Assembly: GCA_035541875.1 (NCBI GenBank)
Contig: DATKML010000052.1
Location: 24,263 to 88,262 of the forward strand
Direction: 5' to 3'
DNA from: JAJPHI01 sp035541875
GTDB taxonomy: Bacteria > Desulfobacterota > Binatia > Binatales > Binataceae
DNA: 64,000 nt
Shown here piece after piece: positions 25,940 to 35,072 of the stretch (position 1 is the stretch's first letter; each line of letters begins with the position of its first letter). The position numbers and the translations under genes were made by a program. The notes under the pieces are model-generated. The model was not told where the DNA came from and made no database searches. It saw nothing but the letters and a program-made list of their open reading frames with translations.

Positions 25940-26989
25940 TCAGAAGGTGATCAGCGGTTTGATGATGCCGTCGAGCTTTTTGTCCATCATCTCGAAGGCG
26001 CGATCGAGCTGATCGAACTTGAACGTATGCGTCGTCATTTTCGTTGGGTCGACGCGCTTGTGTTGCAGCAGCCGCAGCATCCGTTCCATCCGCAGCCGAC
26101 CGCCCGGACAGAGCAGCGTGCGGATCGTCTTTTCAGCCATCCCGACGCCCCAATCGAGCCGCGGGATCGCAACGAAATCGCCTTTGCCGTGATAGCCGGC
26201 GTTTGAAATCGAGCCACCGGGCTTGGTCACCTTGATAGCGTTTTGAAAAGGCTCTTCACTGCCGAGCGCTTCGATCGCAGCGTCGACCCCCGCCCCGTCA
26301 GTCAGCTCCATGATGCGCTGGACGACCTCCTCGCGCGAATAATCGACAATCACGTCGGCACCGTAACCACGCGCAAGCTCCTGCCGTTTGGGCACCGAAT
26401 CGACGCCGATGATCAATCCGGCGCCGCAGAGACGGGCTCCCGCGATCGCCATAAGGCCTACCGACCCGAGCGCGAAGACCGCAACCGTCCCGCCGATAGG
26501 AATCGCACCGTTCTCGGCAGCCTTGAAGCCGGTCGACATCATGTCGCAGCAATAGACGGCCGCATCGTCCGATATCCCCGCCGGAATCACCGCGAGATTC
26601 GCATCGGCGTCGTTCACATGGAAATACTCGGCGAAGGTGCCGTCTTTGATGTTCGCGAATTTCCATCCGCCGAGCGCCGAGCCCGACTGCGAGGAGTAGC
26701 CGGCTTGGGAGGCAGGATCACCCCAATCGGGCGTGATTGCGCCGACGACTACGCGGTCGCCACGCTTGAAGTGTTTCACGGCGCTGCCGACCTCGTGCAC
26801 GATTCCGACCGCCTCGTGACCGAGCGTAAGATTCTCGCGCGGGCCGATCGCGCCGTGCACTGTATGCGCATCGGAGGTGCAGATTAGGGCGCGGGTGGCC
26901 TTGATAATCGCGTCGTTAGGTCCAGCGGTTGGGATCGGCTTATCGGCGAAACCGACTTGGCCGATTCCTTTCATTACAAACGCTTTCAC
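25940..26989 (-). CDS. Zinc-dependent alcohol dehydrogenase, secondary-alcohol (isopropanol) type
   Basis: 349 residues. It closely follows the clostridial/Thermoanaerobacter secondary-alcohol dehydrogenases: CTSDAHTVHGAIGPRENLTLGHEAVG (catalytic zinc ligands), TPDWGDPASQAGY and GWKFANIKDGTFAEYFHVNDADANLAVIP. As in those enzymes the four structural-zinc cysteines are missing. The cofactor strand reads GVDSVPKR, where NADP-specific relatives have Gly-Ser-Arg, so NAD is more likely here. GTG 26989 is preferred because AAGGAG lies 7 bases upstream. Cytoplasmic. Confidence 0.92.
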   Translation of the reverse strand: MKAFVMKGIGQVGFADKPIPTAGPNDAIIKATRALICTSDAHTVHGAIGPRENLTLGHEAVGIVHEVGSAVKHFKRGDRVVVGAITPDWGDPASQAGYSSQSGSALGGWKFANIKDGTFAEYFHVNDADANLAVIPAGISDDAAVYCCDMMSTGFKAAENGAIPIGGTVAVFALGSVGLMAIAGARLCGAGLIIGVDSVPKRQELARGYGADVIVDYSREEVVQRIMELTDGAGVDAAIEALGSEEPFQNAIKVTKPGGSISNAGYHGKGDFVAIPRLDWGVGMAEKTIRTLLCPGGRLRMERMLRLLQHKRVDPTKMTTHTFKFDQLDRAFEMMDKKLDGIIKPLITF

Positions 26990-27074
26990 GTTGATGCTCC
27001 TTTTAGGACGTTCAGAATCAGGGATTCCTCGCTCGTCATGATCGCAATCTGACAGTGGAGTTCCTGGCGACGAT

Positions 27075-27109
27075 CTCGGCAAGGCGCGCGCGGGAATGAC
27101 AGAAAGGAC
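27075..27109. repeat. Degenerate intergenic repeat, copy 2
   Basis: Contains GCGGGAATGACAGAAAGGA, sharing the GAATGACAGAAAG tail of the copy near 9985. Lies between the alcohol dehydrogenase start and the end of the next minus-strand gene. Confidence 0.4.
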
Positions 27110-27526
27110 TCACAGTCTACCCTCGGCGATGGCCTTATCGAGCGCGGCGATATTAATCTCGTGCCCGTCGGCCATCACACGCAGAAAGGCACGCAAGGGC
27201 TCGTCGGTGAGAGAGGGTATAACTTCCTCGATCTTACGAATGACCCAGCGCTGACCGCGATTCAGCAGTTCGAGCTTGGCCTTGAAATCGGGAATCGCAC
27301 GAACCTTCTCGACGAAATCGCCGGTTTTGTTCGAGGCAGTTCCACCCAAGCGGCGGACCTGCGCGGCAATCTCACCGGCGAAGTAGCCTTCGTCGTGACC
27401 GACCTTTTTCAGCATCTCGCGCAGTTCCAGCGAGGATGCGAGTTGGGTCAATTCGTGTAAAATCCTGCCGCCGGCGCGTTCGGCCTCGCCCAGCTGATTG
27501 AGTAGGCTTTCCAAGTTGGTGTCCAT
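27110..27526 (-). CDS. Helical ferritin-like protein of unknown function
   Basis: 138 residues, all-helical pattern: SLLNQLGEAERAGGRILHELTQLASSLELREMLKKVGHDEGYFAGEIAAQVRRLGG. The Glu/His spacing (EAERAG...HDEGYFAGE) resembles a ferritin-like/DUF6306-type bundle, but I cannot prove metal binding. ATG 27526 follows GGAGG by 9 bases; the frame could begin three codons earlier with TTG. It stands 70 bases upstream of the region where sppA ends, on the same strand as the dehydrogenase that lies further downstream. Confidence 0.65.
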   Translation of the reverse strand: MDTNLESLLNQLGEAERAGGRILHELTQLASSLELREMLKKVGHDEGYFAGEIAAQVRRLGGTASNKTGDFVEKVRAIPDFKAKLELLNRGQRWVIRKIEEVIPSLTDEPLRAFLRVMADGHEINIAALDKAIAEGRL

Positions 27527-27595
27527 CGCCAACAACCTCCGCGAAGGATTTAAGCGAGCCTACCACGATTAGGTGCATTGGCGAGCATCGAGCTA

Positions 27596-29344
27596 TCACA
27601 TTCGCGGCGCGATCGGGCAATAGACCTCGCCAAAAGCTCCGGTGCGAGCGAGCACCTGGCGCAGATCGCGCAGTAGCGGCATCAGTGCCTGGGGAGGATG
27701 CCACGAGGCCTCACCGGAGACCTGACCACCCAGCAGTTTGAGCAGCGGACTGATCTGTTGCGGCAGTTCCACGAGTTCGACGGGCTTCTTAGGATCGAGC
27801 TTCGCCATCGACTTCGCTTCGTTTAGCGCCGCATCGAAATCGCCGAGGTAATCGACCAGCTTTGCTTGCAGCGCCTGTTCGCCGGTCCATACGCGTCCCT
27901 GTGCAACGGCGTCGACCTGCTCGACCGTCATGTGGCGCTGCGCAGCTACCAGCTTTACGAAATAGTTGTAGGTGTTACCGAGAATCTGGTCGTGAAAAAG
28001 CTGCGCCTGCTCGGGCGTGAAGTCGCTGAAAGAATCAAACATAAAGGCATTCGCTCCGCGCTGGACGGTGCCGGTATTTACGCCGAGGGAAGTCGCCGCG
28101 CCAGCGATATTGAATTTGCCGCCGAGGACACCGATCGATCCGGTAATCGTTCCCGGATCGGCAAAGAGCCGCGCCGCCGGAGTCGCGATCCAAAAGCCGC
28201 CCGACGCAGCGTAGCCGCCCATGCTTACGATGACCGGCTTGCGCCGCGCACATAGCTCGACCGATCGACGGATCAGCTCCGAGGCGATGACTTCACCGCC
28301 GGGGGAATTGATCCGAAAGACCACTGCGCGGATTGAGTCGTCTTCGCGAGCCTTCTTGAAGGCCTTGATCATGTCGTCCGAACCCATCGCATTGGAGCCC
28401 GGCGAAAGGAGCGGATCGTAGCCGCCCTCGCCACGCTGGATGGCCCCGACGCCGTAGATCACCGCAATCTTGTTGCTCTCCCCAAAGATCGATTCGTTGG
28501 GGCCGACGTACGAATCCGCATCGATCAGGTCATGATGCTCCCCACGATAAGATTTGACGCGGTCACTGAACTCATCTTCGTATTCGAGGCGATCGAGCAG
28601 TTTCTCCTTGAGACCATCGGAGGCAGTCAGCGGAGCCTTATCGATCAATGCGCGCAGTTTGTCGGGCGCGAGATGGCGATGCTCCGCGCCCTGTTTCACA
28701 ATTTGATCGAAGATACTGGTTGCGAGCGCCTCGTCCTCTTCGCGCTGCGCAGGGGTGAAATCCTTCTGCGTGAAGAGGTTGCCGGCACTCTTATATTTGC
28801 CGATAGCATCGAAGATGGGTTTGATCTTGATCCAATCGAACATGTCGCGCGCAAATGTCTCGCGCATCCCGACGCCGAGCAGGTTGATTTCGCCCTGCGG
28901 CATCATCGAGACTTCATCGGCGCTGGTTGCCACCAGATATGGAAGGTTGCCGAAGCCCGATTCGCCGGCGGTTTCCATGTAGGCGGTGGTCCATTTGCCG
29001 TGCGCGCGAAAGTCGGCGACGAGCGCGCTTAGCTCCTGTGCCTGCGCGAGTTCCATCTGGGGGTCGACGACCTTTATCGCGAGGCCGACGATGCGCGGAT
29101 CGTCCTGCGCACTTCGGATCGCGTGGCGAATCGAGCTGAGTGCGGCACCCGGCGACTTGACCAGTCTCAGTCCCTGATTGCTGGCGCGTTCAGATAGCGG
29201 TCCGTCGAGTTCGACGACAATCACCGATCCGGGCTTATAGCGATGGGAGATATAGCGGCTCACCGCAATGATCAGGATAAGCACGAGCATCGTAAGGACG
29301 CTCCGGACAATCCATTTCAGCAACCGCTTGAACAGTTTCACCAC
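27596..29344 (-). CDS. sppA: Signal peptide peptidase SppA, long (67K) type
   Basis: 582 residues with two S49 peptidase domains. One N-terminal membrane segment (VLTMLVLILIIAVSRYISHRY) anchors it. The general-base Lys lies in AIGKYKSAGNLF and the nucleophile Ser in MGGYAASGGFWI, preceded by RINSPGGEV and followed by TGSIGVLGGKFN, as in tetrameric E. coli-type SppA. It degrades released signal peptides in the inner membrane. Divergent from the MFS gene; the 211-base gap holds no other gene. Confidence 0.93.
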   Translation of the reverse strand: MVKLFKRLLKWIVRSVLTMLVLILIIAVSRYISHRYKPGSVIVVELDGPLSERASNQGLRLVKSPGAALSSIRHAIRSAQDDPRIVGLAIKVVDPQMELAQAQELSALVADFRAHGKWTTAYMETAGESGFGNLPYLVATSADEVSMMPQGEINLLGVGMRETFARDMFDWIKIKPIFDAIGKYKSAGNLFTQKDFTPAQREEDEALATSIFDQIVKQGAEHRHLAPDKLRALIDKAPLTASDGLKEKLLDRLEYEDEFSDRVKSYRGEHHDLIDADSYVGPNESIFGESNKIAVIYGVGAIQRGEGGYDPLLSPGSNAMGSDDMIKAFKKAREDDSIRAVVFRINSPGGEVIASELIRRSVELCARRKPVIVSMGGYAASGGFWIATPAARLFADPGTITGSIGVLGGKFNIAGAATSLGVNTGTVQRGANAFMFDSFSDFTPEQAQLFHDQILGNTYNYFVKLVAAQRHMTVEQVDAVAQGRVWTGEQALQAKLVDYLGDFDAALNEAKSMAKLDPKKPVELVELPQQISPLLKLLGGQVSGEASWHPPQALMPLLRDLRQVLARTGAFGEVYCPIAPRM

Positions 29345-29555
29345 GATGACCTCGACCTCCGCTCGCGCTCAAACTCGGAATCGATCGGCAAGAATTCGAT
29401 TGTTGGAAGATAGCCAACCATATCGGCTGGCCTCGGGCCATACGGATATTCGCCGGAGTGTTGTATCAGGGGAGGAAGATAATCCTTGAACCTGACGGCG
29501 GGTCGCTATAGAGAAACCGGATGCCCCGGTTCTCGAACAGCATGAAAGCTCCCCG

Positions 29556-30833
29556 ATGACTGAAGCGTCGGCAAGTATCCAGCAGAAAAGCGAACCTGAG
29601 ACGCTTCTCAGTGAACGCGAACTCGGTGCGATTCATTATCGAATCGTCGCGCTGTGTTTTGCGGCCTGGAGCTTCGATTTTTACGACCTGATTCTCTACT
29701 CCTTCCTGCTGCTGCCGATCGCCCGCGAGCTTCATCTGAGCGATGTGCAATCGTCGCTGGCGCTGGGCCTGTCGCTGGCGATGACGGCGGTCGGTGGCGT
29801 CGCGTTCGGCTTCCTCGGCGATCGCTTCGGCCGCAGACCGGTGATAATCGCGACCGTGCTGATCTATGGACTCGGGACGTTGCTGTGCGGATGGACGCAC
29901 TCTTTCGGCGAGTTGCTCTGCTATCGCGGCTTCACCGCCTTGGGAATCGGCGGCGAGTGGGCGGCCGGACAGAGCCATATTGCAGAGAGTGTGCCGTCGC
30001 AGCATCGCGCTCGCTATGCCGCCTATGTTCAGGTCGGTGCGCCGCTCGGGGGGCTGATGGCGGCGCTGCTCGGGGGCTATCTGGAGCCTCATATTGGCTG
30101 GCGGATGGTCTTTGTACTTTCGGCCTTGCCCGCCTTTATCGTCGGTGCGGCGGTCTGGCGATGGATGCCCGAAAGCGACGTGTGGCAGCGGCATGCAACG
30201 CGGCGCTGGATGAGCCTCGACGATCTGCGATCGCTCGAAGCCTATCATCGGGTCGTCGGACTGCTTTTCGTGATCCTGCTGGTGAACTCGGAAGCCTATT
30301 GGTTCACGTACTCCTGGATGCCCTCCTACCTGAGAACGGCGCGCGGCCTGACGGCGGCGACGAGCAGCAATCTGATGATGAAAATGCAGTTCGGGGGCAT
30401 TTTCGGCTATGCGATCTTCGGCTGGCTGGCCGATCGATGGGGCCGACGCCCCGTGCTGTGCCTCTTTGCTTCGATGATGGCGATTGGACTGCTGCCGCCG
30501 ACGATCCTGTGGTCGTGGGCTTCCCAGACATCGGGAATGATCCCGGCAGCCTTCGTGATAGCGGGAATCGGCACCGGAACCTGGGCGGGAGTGGGACCGA
30601 TGATCTCGGAACTGTTGCCGACCAAGGTGCGCAACAGCGCGTTGGGGTTGCTGCTCAATCTCACGCGTGGAATCCAGTTTTTCACGCCGCTGGCGATTAC
30701 CCGGTTTAGTAGCCGTCTCGGCTTTGCGGCTGCACTCTCCGTAGGAGCGATCTTTTCGGCGATCGGCGCGATGATGGTCTGGACGTTGCCCGAGACCCGT
30801 GGCCGTTCGATTACTTCGCTCGATGTGCTTTAA
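29556..30833 (+). CDS. MFS transporter (organic acid/metabolite:H+ symporter-like)
   Basis: 425 residues, 12 predicted membrane segments. FDFYDLILYSFLL at the start of helix 1 and the helix 2-3 loop GFLGDRFGRRPVIIATVLIYG are typical of the metabolite:H+ and aromatic acid:H+ symporter branches; the second-half counterpart is GWLADRWGRRPVL. The Asp in helix 1 (FDFYD) is characteristic of proton-coupled acid uptake. Precedes a FAD monooxygenase on the same strand by 29 bases, suggesting uptake and oxidation of the same compound. Confidence 0.88.
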   Translation: MTEASASIQQKSEPETLLSERELGAIHYRIVALCFAAWSFDFYDLILYSFLLLPIARELHLSDVQSSLALGLSLAMTAVGGVAFGFLGDRFGRRPVIIATVLIYGLGTLLCGWTHSFGELLCYRGFTALGIGGEWAAGQSHIAESVPSQHRARYAAYVQVGAPLGGLMAALLGGYLEPHIGWRMVFVLSALPAFIVGAAVWRWMPESDVWQRHATRRWMSLDDLRSLEAYHRVVGLLFVILLVNSEAYWFTYSWMPSYLRTARGLTAATSSNLMMKMQFGGIFGYAIFGWLADRWGRRPVLCLFASMMAIGLLPPTILWSWASQTSGMIPAAFVIAGIGTGTWAGVGPMISELLPTKVRNSALGLLLNLTRGIQFFTPLAITRFSSRLGFAAALSVGAIFSAIGAMMVWTLPETRGRSITSLDVL

Positions 30834-30862
30834 GCATAGAGCCGCAGCATGCAGGAGGATTA

Positions 30863-32116
30863 ATGATGCCCGGGAACTCAGGGAAACGAATGAAGGTCGG
30901 AATCGTCGGCGGATCTATCTCCGGATGCACGGCAGCGATTGAGATGACGCGGCTCGGCTGCGATGTCACCTTGTGGGAACGCACCGGTGACGAATTGAAA
31001 GATCGCGGCGCAGGGATCGGCGTGCCGCGTTCTGTGATCGACAAGTATATCAATCGTGACCTGATCGATAACGATACGCCTTACTTCATCGGCGAAGCCT
31101 TCGTTCGCCTGTGGCGCACCGCCGATGCGCAACCGTATGGCTACCTGGCGTGGGATCAACCGGCAACCGCTGCGCTGCTCAATTGGGGCGGCCTTTACAA
31201 GAATCTTCGCAAGCGCGTACCCGACAGTACCTATCGATTCGATCATCGGGTGGAGGCCCTGCACGATTCCGGCGATAGCGTTCGCGTCGAGCTGGCGGAT
31301 GGCTCCAGTGACGACTTCGACCTGGTTATCTGCGCTGATGGCTACACGTCGCTGGGACGGCGCACGCTGTTTCCCGAAACCGGGGTTAAGTATGCGGGCT
31401 ATGTAATCTGGCGCGGGTTTTTGGCGGAGCGTGAGATGCCCCATGCGGAGGCGCTGGAACGCGGTATTCGTTGTATCGGTTATCCCGGCGGTCACGGCAT
31501 CTTCTATTTCGTGCCGGGTGCGGATGGGTCAGTCAAACCGGGCGAACGCGTCATCAACTGGGGTATGTACACGCAGGTGCCGGAAGATCAGCTCGCCGAT
31601 TTTATGACCGACAAGTCGGGGTATCGCCATGAGGGCTCGCTCCCGCCGGGGGCGATGCCGCTGGCTACCGAGCGCGCGCTCAAGGATAAGGCCAAGGAGC
31701 GGCTGCCGGATTTTTACCTGGAAATGATAGAGCGGAGTCCGGACACCTTTGCCTACGCCATCTACGATTGCCAAGTCCCGGCCTATCGCAAGGGTCGAAT
31801 CTGTCTGGTCGGCGATGCGGGAGCGTTCGCGCGGCCGCATACGGGGGCCGGTGCACTCAAGGGGATGAGTGATGTGACCGGACTGGCTGACTCGATCAAG
31901 GAAAACAGTTCGCTCGAGGCTGCCCTTCAAACCTGGAACCAGGCTCGCACGGCCGAAAACAATCGTCTAGTCGAGTTCGGCAATCAACTCGGGCGCGCAC
32001 TCGTGAAGGAGATTCCGGACTGGTCCAAGATGAATCCGACCAGCATGGAAAAGTGGTTCAACTCGATTGTGACGATTCAGACCGAGTTTCTCAGCCCGGA
32101 TAAGCGGAAGAGCTAA
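30863..32116 (+). CDS. FAD-dependent aromatic-type monooxygenase
   Basis: 417 residues. GxGxxG-like FAD motif in KVGIVGGSISGCTAAIEM, the mid-chain DLVICADGYTSLGRR (the DG motif of group A flavin hydroxylases) and GRICLVGDAGAFARPHTGAGA (GD motif). NAD(P)H-dependent hydroxylation of an aromatic or related substrate. AGGAGG 5 bases upstream of ATG 30863 supports the start. Paired with the transporter upstream. Confidence 0.9.
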   Translation: MMPGNSGKRMKVGIVGGSISGCTAAIEMTRLGCDVTLWERTGDELKDRGAGIGVPRSVIDKYINRDLIDNDTPYFIGEAFVRLWRTADAQPYGYLAWDQPATAALLNWGGLYKNLRKRVPDSTYRFDHRVEALHDSGDSVRVELADGSSDDFDLVICADGYTSLGRRTLFPETGVKYAGYVIWRGFLAEREMPHAEALERGIRCIGYPGGHGIFYFVPGADGSVKPGERVINWGMYTQVPEDQLADFMTDKSGYRHEGSLPPGAMPLATERALKDKAKERLPDFYLEMIERSPDTFAYAIYDCQVPAYRKGRICLVGDAGAFARPHTGAGALKGMSDVTGLADSIKENSSLEAALQTWNQARTAENNRLVEFGNQLGRALVKEIPDWSKMNPTSMEKWFNSIVTIQTEFLSPDKRKS

Positions 32117-32138
32117 TCGCCATCTTCCGCGGGGGCCG

Positions 32139-32168
32139 GGATTCTTCGCTTCGCTCAGAATGACAAAG
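32139..32168. repeat. Intergenic repeat with ATTCTTCGCTTCGCTC core, copy 3
   Basis: GATTCTTCGCTTCGCTCAG followed by AATGACAAAG, downstream of the monooxygenase. It shares the AATGACA tail with copies near 9985 and 27100. The CTTCGCTTCGCTC core can itself fold weakly. Confidence 0.45.
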
Positions 32169-32204
32169 TGAGCACTGGCCGGGGCCGCTGAGGATGCGTC
32201 CTCA

Positions 32205-33404
32205 CTAAATGATCTCGCGGGCGCGCAGCTCGGCTAACCGTTCGGCGTCGAACCCGAGCAAGCGCCGATAAACTTCCTCGTTGTGCTCGCCGAGGTTCGG
32301 CGAGCGGGTGTCGGGAGTCCCGTCGCCACCAACCGTCTTCAGCGGTGATCCCGGTACGATCAGATCACTGAACGTCGGGTGGTTCGCACGCAGGATCATA
32401 TTTCGTTCGGCCAGATGGGCGTTGCGGCTAACTTCCTCGACATTTGCGATCGGCGCGCACGGTACATTCGCGGCTTCAAGGTGAGACAACCAGTAATCGC
32501 GCGGCTTTGGGGCGAAGTGCTGTGCCAGGATCGGCTCAAGCTGCGCATGATTGGCCGTCCGATCGGCATTGGTCTTGAAGCGTGGATCCGCTTTCAGCTC
32601 GGCGCGATCGATCGCATCGCAGAAGCGCTGCCAAATCCCCTCGTTACCGCATCCGGCGACGAAATAGCCATCTGAAGCGTGGAATTGCTGAAACGGCGTA
32701 ATCGACGGATGCCGCGAGCCGATCGGTCCGGGAATCCTGCCGGTTGCCGAGTAACGCGCGAGCGCGTCTTCGAGCCATGCCACCTGGCAATCAAGCATCG
32801 CTATATCGAGATGCTGCCCCACGCCGGTGGTTTCGCGTGCCCGCAGCGCGGCAAGGATTCCGATCACTCCATAGAGCGCTGCGGCAAGGTCACCAATCGA
32901 GACACCGCATCGAGTAGGTTCGCCGCCAGGCAGGCCCGTGATACTCATTGTGCCGCCCAGTGCCTGCGCGACGATATCGTAGGCGGGCGCCGCCGCCATC
33001 GGTCCGGTTTGGCCGAATCCTGAAATTGAGCAGAGGATAATCTTCGGATTCACGGCGCGGAGCTTGTCATAGCCGGTGTCGAAACGGTCCATCGTACCGG
33101 GGGAGAAGTTCTCCACCACGATATCCGCATGGCGCACCAGATCGAGGAAGATCTTTGCCCCTTCAGGCTTCCGCAGATCGAGCGTGATACTGCGCTTGCC
33201 GCGATTCACGCTGTAGTAGTAACCGGAGTCGTCCGAACCCGGGATACGCGGGGCGAACCCACGCGAATCATCGCCGCGGCCCGGCACCTCTATTTTGATT
33301 ACTTCGGCACCTAGATCAGCCAGATTCATCGCGCAGAACGGACCGGCGAGCACCCGGCTTAGATCGAGCACGCGGACGCCTTGGAGCGGCTTGGGAGCCA
33401 TCAT
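32205..33404 (-). CDS. CaiB/BaiF family CoA-transferase, second copy
   Basis: 399 residues. GVRVLDLSRVLAGPFCAMNLADLGAEVIKIE, VVENFSPGTMDRF, ILCSISGFGQTGP and SIGDLAAALYGVIGILAAL (conserved Asp) define the family. It is clearly paralogous to the gene at 8093-9301 but diverged. Convergent with the monooxygenase. Start at the first ATG of a double ATG (33404). Confidence 0.93.
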   Translation of the reverse strand: MMAPKPLQGVRVLDLSRVLAGPFCAMNLADLGAEVIKIEVPGRGDDSRGFAPRIPGSDDSGYYYSVNRGKRSITLDLRKPEGAKIFLDLVRHADIVVENFSPGTMDRFDTGYDKLRAVNPKIILCSISGFGQTGPMAAAPAYDIVAQALGGTMSITGLPGGEPTRCGVSIGDLAAALYGVIGILAALRARETTGVGQHLDIAMLDCQVAWLEDALARYSATGRIPGPIGSRHPSITPFQQFHASDGYFVAGCGNEGIWQRFCDAIDRAELKADPRFKTNADRTANHAQLEPILAQHFAPKPRDYWLSHLEAANVPCAPIANVEEVSRNAHLAERNMILRANHPTFSDLIVPGSPLKTVGGDGTPDTRSPNLGEHNEEVYRRLLGFDAERLAELRAREII

Positions 33405-33423
33405 TGCCTGAATCGATTTCCTT

Positions 33424-34602
33424 TCAGCGCGTCCGACCGCGCATCCGCGCCTGAGCGGCCTGCCGCGCACGCATCATTTCGGCCGGGGTCATGATAAGTC
33501 GCGGCTCTTCCTGCGCTTCTTCTTGCTTTTCCGCCAGGATGGCGCCGAGTTGCGCGCGCATCAGGGCGACGAAGAAAGGCTGTCGTCGAACGTCGACGCC
33601 GTCACGCAAGCGAGCAGCAGCAGCCGCCATCTGACCGGCGAGCGGGCGACGATTAGTGCGCAGGAAAAAGTAGGCTGTGTCCTCAAGATGGCGTCGCAGA
33701 CGTTGCGCCGCCTCCCCGGCGAACAGTTCGCCGATCGCGCGTTCGACAATCGTATTCACGCGATCTTCCTGCTGGGCGCGGCTCAGCACGAGCACGCTGT
33801 CACGCAGGCCCGCGACTTCGTCGGCATACGACTTGGTCACATCGGGGGGTAGCCGGAATGCGGCGACATCGGGATCGCGCATCAGTTCAGTTGTCGGCTC
33901 CTGCGGGAGCTCGGCGGCGAGTTGGTCGTAGATTGGATGATGGAAATCGGGTGAGGGAGCGCTCTCGATAATCTCCGAACGAACCGCGAGGAAGTTGCCG
34001 ACCTGGCCGCGGCGCGCTTCGGGCGTGCGCCGGTATGCGTCGCAGAGGATAAAATCGACCAGGCGCCACTCAACGTCGATGAGCGGGGTTCCTGCACGGC
34101 GCTCGACCTCGGCGCGTTGTTGGCGAAATTCCTTGCGCGTCACCGTCTCGATCGTCGCGCCGAGCAGGCCATCGTTATCAGAGACCAGGCCCCAGAGACG
34201 GCGGAGTCCACCACCGCCACGAGATTTAACCAGCCATACGATACGCGCCCCAGTCGCATCGGCGGCGGACAGAACACCTGAGAGATCATCCTGGGCGAAC
34301 GCTTGGGCTGGCTTGGCCTCCACGGTTGGCTCAGGAATCGGAACACCACGCTGACGAAGCTTGAACAGAGCCCGCCGAATCTCACGACGGAGCGCACCGC
34401 TGGCCCCGAACTCCATCGCGACCAACGCAGTAGCAGCCTCGGGTGCGATGATTCCGCCCAGGGCATGCGCAATCGCGGCGTCATCGACACCGGCAGCGCT
34501 GCGTAATCCGGTCAGAGTCGCGACAGCTTGCGGGGTGGGTGCGGTGGGGTCGAAGCCTAGTTCGCGGAGTCGCGCGTCAGTCTGTGAAGCTTCCTTGGCC
34601 AT
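33424..34602 (-). CDS. Protein of unknown function, Arg/Glu-rich
   Basis: 392 residues from ATG 34602 (MAKEASQTDARLRELGF). I do not recognise a family. The first 130 residues are Ala-rich and helical (VATLTGLRSAAGVDDAAIAHALGG), the middle resembles no known fold to me (VWLVKSRGGGGLRRLWGLVSDNDG), and the C-terminus is a charged helical stretch (EEAQEEPRLIMTPAEMMRARQ). No signal peptide or membrane segment. It ends 19 bases before the CoA-transferase start, so the two are likely cotranscribed. Confidence 0.7.
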   Translation of the reverse strand: MAKEASQTDARLRELGFDPTAPTPQAVATLTGLRSAAGVDDAAIAHALGGIIAPEAATALVAMEFGASGALRREIRRALFKLRQRGVPIPEPTVEAKPAQAFAQDDLSGVLSAADATGARIVWLVKSRGGGGLRRLWGLVSDNDGLLGATIETVTRKEFRQQRAEVERRAGTPLIDVEWRLVDFILCDAYRRTPEARRGQVGNFLAVRSEIIESAPSPDFHHPIYDQLAAELPQEPTTELMRDPDVAAFRLPPDVTKSYADEVAGLRDSVLVLSRAQQEDRVNTIVERAIGELFAGEAAQRLRRHLEDTAYFFLRTNRRPLAGQMAAAAARLRDGVDVRRQPFFVALMRAQLGAILAEKQEEAQEEPRLIMTPAEMMRARQAAQARMRGRTR

Positions 34603-34630
34603 CTTTGGATTCTTTTGGGTTCGTATCCTG

Positions 34631-34981
34631 TCAGAATTTTTCTGAGCCGCGCTCGCGAACGCTATCCGGAAAATCCCGATAGAGTGCGAAACGCGCATTG
34701 CGCACCAGCGAATTCACGCCTAAATGGAAACTTTCTATCGGCTCGGTGCGGCTCGCAACACGCTGGAATGCTTGATCGAGTTGCGCCAGATCTTTCACTT
34801 CAATCATGAGATGAAACTCGGCCAAATCCGAGGGACCCAACCCCAGTTTCCGTCGCGTCAGACGCCATCCTTCGATAAGCCCGCGCGCCTTCAGCTGCTC
34901 CATATATCTGGCGACCTCTTCACTGAAAGCCAGATCCGAGATGCCGGGCTTCAAATCACACCAGACGTGGTAAATATCCAC
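34631..34981 (-). CDS. DUF6614-like small protein
   Basis: 116 residues: CDLKPGISDLAFSEEVARYMEQLKARGLIEGWRLTRRKLGLGPSDLAEFHLMIEV, then ALYRDFPD near the end. It matches my recollection of the DUF6614 family, whose function is unknown; the pattern suggests a ferredoxin-like alpha/beta dimer. 28 bases before the unknown gene on the same strand. Confidence 0.75.
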   Translation of the reverse strand: MDIYHVWCDLKPGISDLAFSEEVARYMEQLKARGLIEGWRLTRRKLGLGPSDLAEFHLMIEVKDLAQLDQAFQRVASRTEPIESFHLGVNSLVRNARFALYRDFPDSVRERGSEKF

Positions 34982-35072
34982 TGATGCTACTCACGCCGAT
35001 TCAAGTCGACTTTTCGAGTCGTCAAGCTTGCCACGATAGAGGCCTTCCGGCCAAGCGGCGCTCATAGCAAAA

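Noticed and set aside
29466..30248. 260-codon minus-strand frame
   Set aside because: Antisense to the MFS transporter; low-complexity Arg/Gln/His-rich product with no family signal.
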